Below, piece by piece: positions 4,685-5,648 of a DNA stretch of 5,648 nt (position 1 is its first letter; the number at the start of each line of letters is the position of its first letter). The stretch spans positions 1 through 5,648 of the forward strand of contig CATYWI010000105.1 in the NCBI GenBank assembly GCA_958414155.1, given 5' to 3'. The DNA comes from an uncultured Anaerotruncus sp. (lineage in GTDB: Bacteria; Bacillota_A; Clostridia; Oscillospirales; CAG-272). Under the pieces are notes generated by a model that was not told the DNA's origin, made no database searches, and saw only the letters and a program-made list of their open reading frames with translations. A program made the position numbers and the translations under genes.

Positions 4685-5648
4685 ATGGTACAAGATAAAA
4701 TACTGTCGGTAATACCCGAATTGCCGTCCGGCGCGTTTGTGCACGCCGACGGCGACGGGGCTTATCAGATAATAAAAGAAAATTCATCGGCTGACGAATG
4801 GCGCGGCTGGTGCCGGCGACTTACCGGCGAGGGCTTTGCGCAGGTCGGCGGACGCGCGGCGGCGGGGAATCTGTTTGCGGTATACCGGAGCGGCGCTTAC
4901 GGAGTCACTTCATATTACACGCCGTTCAATTCGACCTTCCGCGTTATCGTCGAGCCGACGGAGAATATGAGCGATTCCGCGTCCGACGTCTGCGGTGAAA
5001 AAATATGCGCGCCGCTGCTCACTCAGATCGGCAGAACGTTCATGCAGAACAACTATTTCCGCGGCGTTCCCGTAAACTGCGGGCTTATGTGCTACATTCT
5101 GCGGCTTGAGGACGGTAGGTTCATCGTTATCGACGGCGGAGTGGCAAACGACGCATTTGCGGACGGTATAATGAACGTGCTGAAAAAGCAGGCGCCGGAC
5201 CCGGAGAATATAGTTATAGCGGCGTGGATCATCAGCCATACGCACAATGATCATACCGGAGGGCTGATAAAGTTCACCGAGAAATATTACGACTGCCCCG
5301 AGGTGCGTATAGACGAGCTGATATGCAACTATCCCGGAGAGCGCGACTGTATCGATTGGTTCGAAAAGAACGAATACTTTTTGCGTCAGCGGTCGATAGC
5401 GAATTTCCGCGCATTCAACCGCGGGGGAAAGGTAACAAAAATACACAGCGGCGAGGTCCGGGATATCGGCGGCGCGAAGATAGAGTTCCTTGCCACTCAG
5501 GAGGATTTCATAACCTCCTCCCGTTCATGGCGCGATACGCGCGACTGGAACAATACATCTGTGGTCTTCCGCGTTCGCATGGCAGGATACAGCATGATGT
5601 TCCTCGCCGATGCTTGCATCGCCGAAAATGATATCCTTACTGCGATGT
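4685..5648 (+). CDS. Cytoplasmic ComEC-like metallo-beta-lactamase-fold protein, paralogue of the preceding gene (partial at right edge)
   Basis: The frame is open from ATG 4685 to the window edge, 321 residues. It begins MVQDKILSV with no signal peptide or membrane segment, so a cytoplasmic location is predicted. It aligns with the second half of the upstream lipoprotein with almost no gaps: the AYQ motif at 26 (207 there), FRGVPVN at 125 (307), HTHNDH at 185-190 (367-372), KIH-S/T-GE with H254 (431), and FL-A/G-D with D309 (486). Shared blocks include LEDGxFIVIDGG and QAPDPxNI. The intervals between the first three motifs are 99 and 60 residues here against 100 and 60 there. The final HHG block lies beyond the window. 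The MBL fold implies a metal-dependent hydrolase; substrate unknown. It follows the previous gene by 45 nt and is likely cotranscribed. The glycosidase-associated N-terminal domain is absent. Divergence at DNA level shows the duplication is not recent. Confidence 0.85.
   Translation, partial: MVQDKILSVIPELPSGAFVHADGDGAYQIIKENSSADEWRGWCRRLTGEGFAQVGGRAAAGNLFAVYRSGAYGVTSYYTPFNSTFRVIVEPTENMSDSASDVCGEKICAPLLTQIGRTFMQNNYFRGVPVNCGLMCYILRLEDGRFIVIDGGVANDAFADGIMNVLKKQAPDPENIVIAAWIISHTHNDHTGGLIKFTEKYYDCPEVRIDELICNYPGERDCIDWFEKNEYFLRQRSIANFRAFNRGGKVTKIHSGEVRDIGGAKIEFLATQEDFITSSRSWRDTRDWNNTSVVFRVRMAGYSMMFLADACIAENDILTAM

Noticed and set aside
4910..5446. Minus-strand frame of 178 codons, with a similar one at 3521-3982
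   Set aside because: Both are antisense to the same region of the two paralogous MBL genes, so they resemble each other only because the coding strands are homologous.
1..5648. CRISPR array, tRNA, rRNA or insertion sequence
   Set aside because: No regularly spaced repeats, cloverleaf, rRNA-like segments, transposase motifs or terminal inverted repeats were seen on either strand.

Overview
The window looks like part of a chromosome from an anaerobic, gut-type member of the Firmicutes (Clostridia, possibly Oscillospiraceae-like). The grounds are moderate GC with A+T-rich intergenic DNA, consensus vegetative promoters, purine-rich Shine-Dalgarno sites, and lipoprotein signal peptides followed by Thr/Ser/Gly-rich linkers. 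This placement is inferred from sequence style only; there is no rRNA or marker gene here.

Layout: (1) Positions 1-1079, minus strand, hold the N-terminal 359 residues of a neutral/alkaline non-lysosomal ceramidase-like hydrolase with no signal peptide, cut by the left window edge. (2) Positions 1080-1366 are a compact divergent control region. It has one near-consensus sigma-A promoter in each direction, several palindromic boxes (a LacI-type AAACGTTT core, a GTCAA-N5-TTGAC repeat over the leftward -35, and four TTCGAA palindromes), and a foldable leader RNA ahead of the rightward genes. (3) Positions 1367-2857, plus strand, encode a solute-binding lipoprotein of ABC-transporter type. (4) Positions 2867-4639 encode a second lipoprotein, with an N-terminal alpha/beta domain like those attached to glycoside hydrolases, a linker domain, and a C-terminal ComEC-like metallo-beta-lactamase (MBL) domain. 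(5) Positions 4640-4684 contain two perfect hairpins, a possible seven-codon ORF and a good ribosome binding site. (6) Positions 4685-5648 (cut by the right edge) encode a collinear paralogue of the linker plus MBL part of the previous protein, without signal peptide or N-terminal domain.

The three plus-strand genes are very probably one operon: gaps are 9 and 45 nt and no intrinsic terminator lies between them. The inferred picture is a surface ligand-capture protein, a surface-anchored metallohydrolase and a cytoplasmic counterpart, sharing a control region with a cytoplasmic ceramidase-like amidase. That suggests uptake and breakdown of an amide-, ester- or phosphodiester-containing compound such as a glycolipid, but no substrate can be read from the sequence and no transporter permease is visible.
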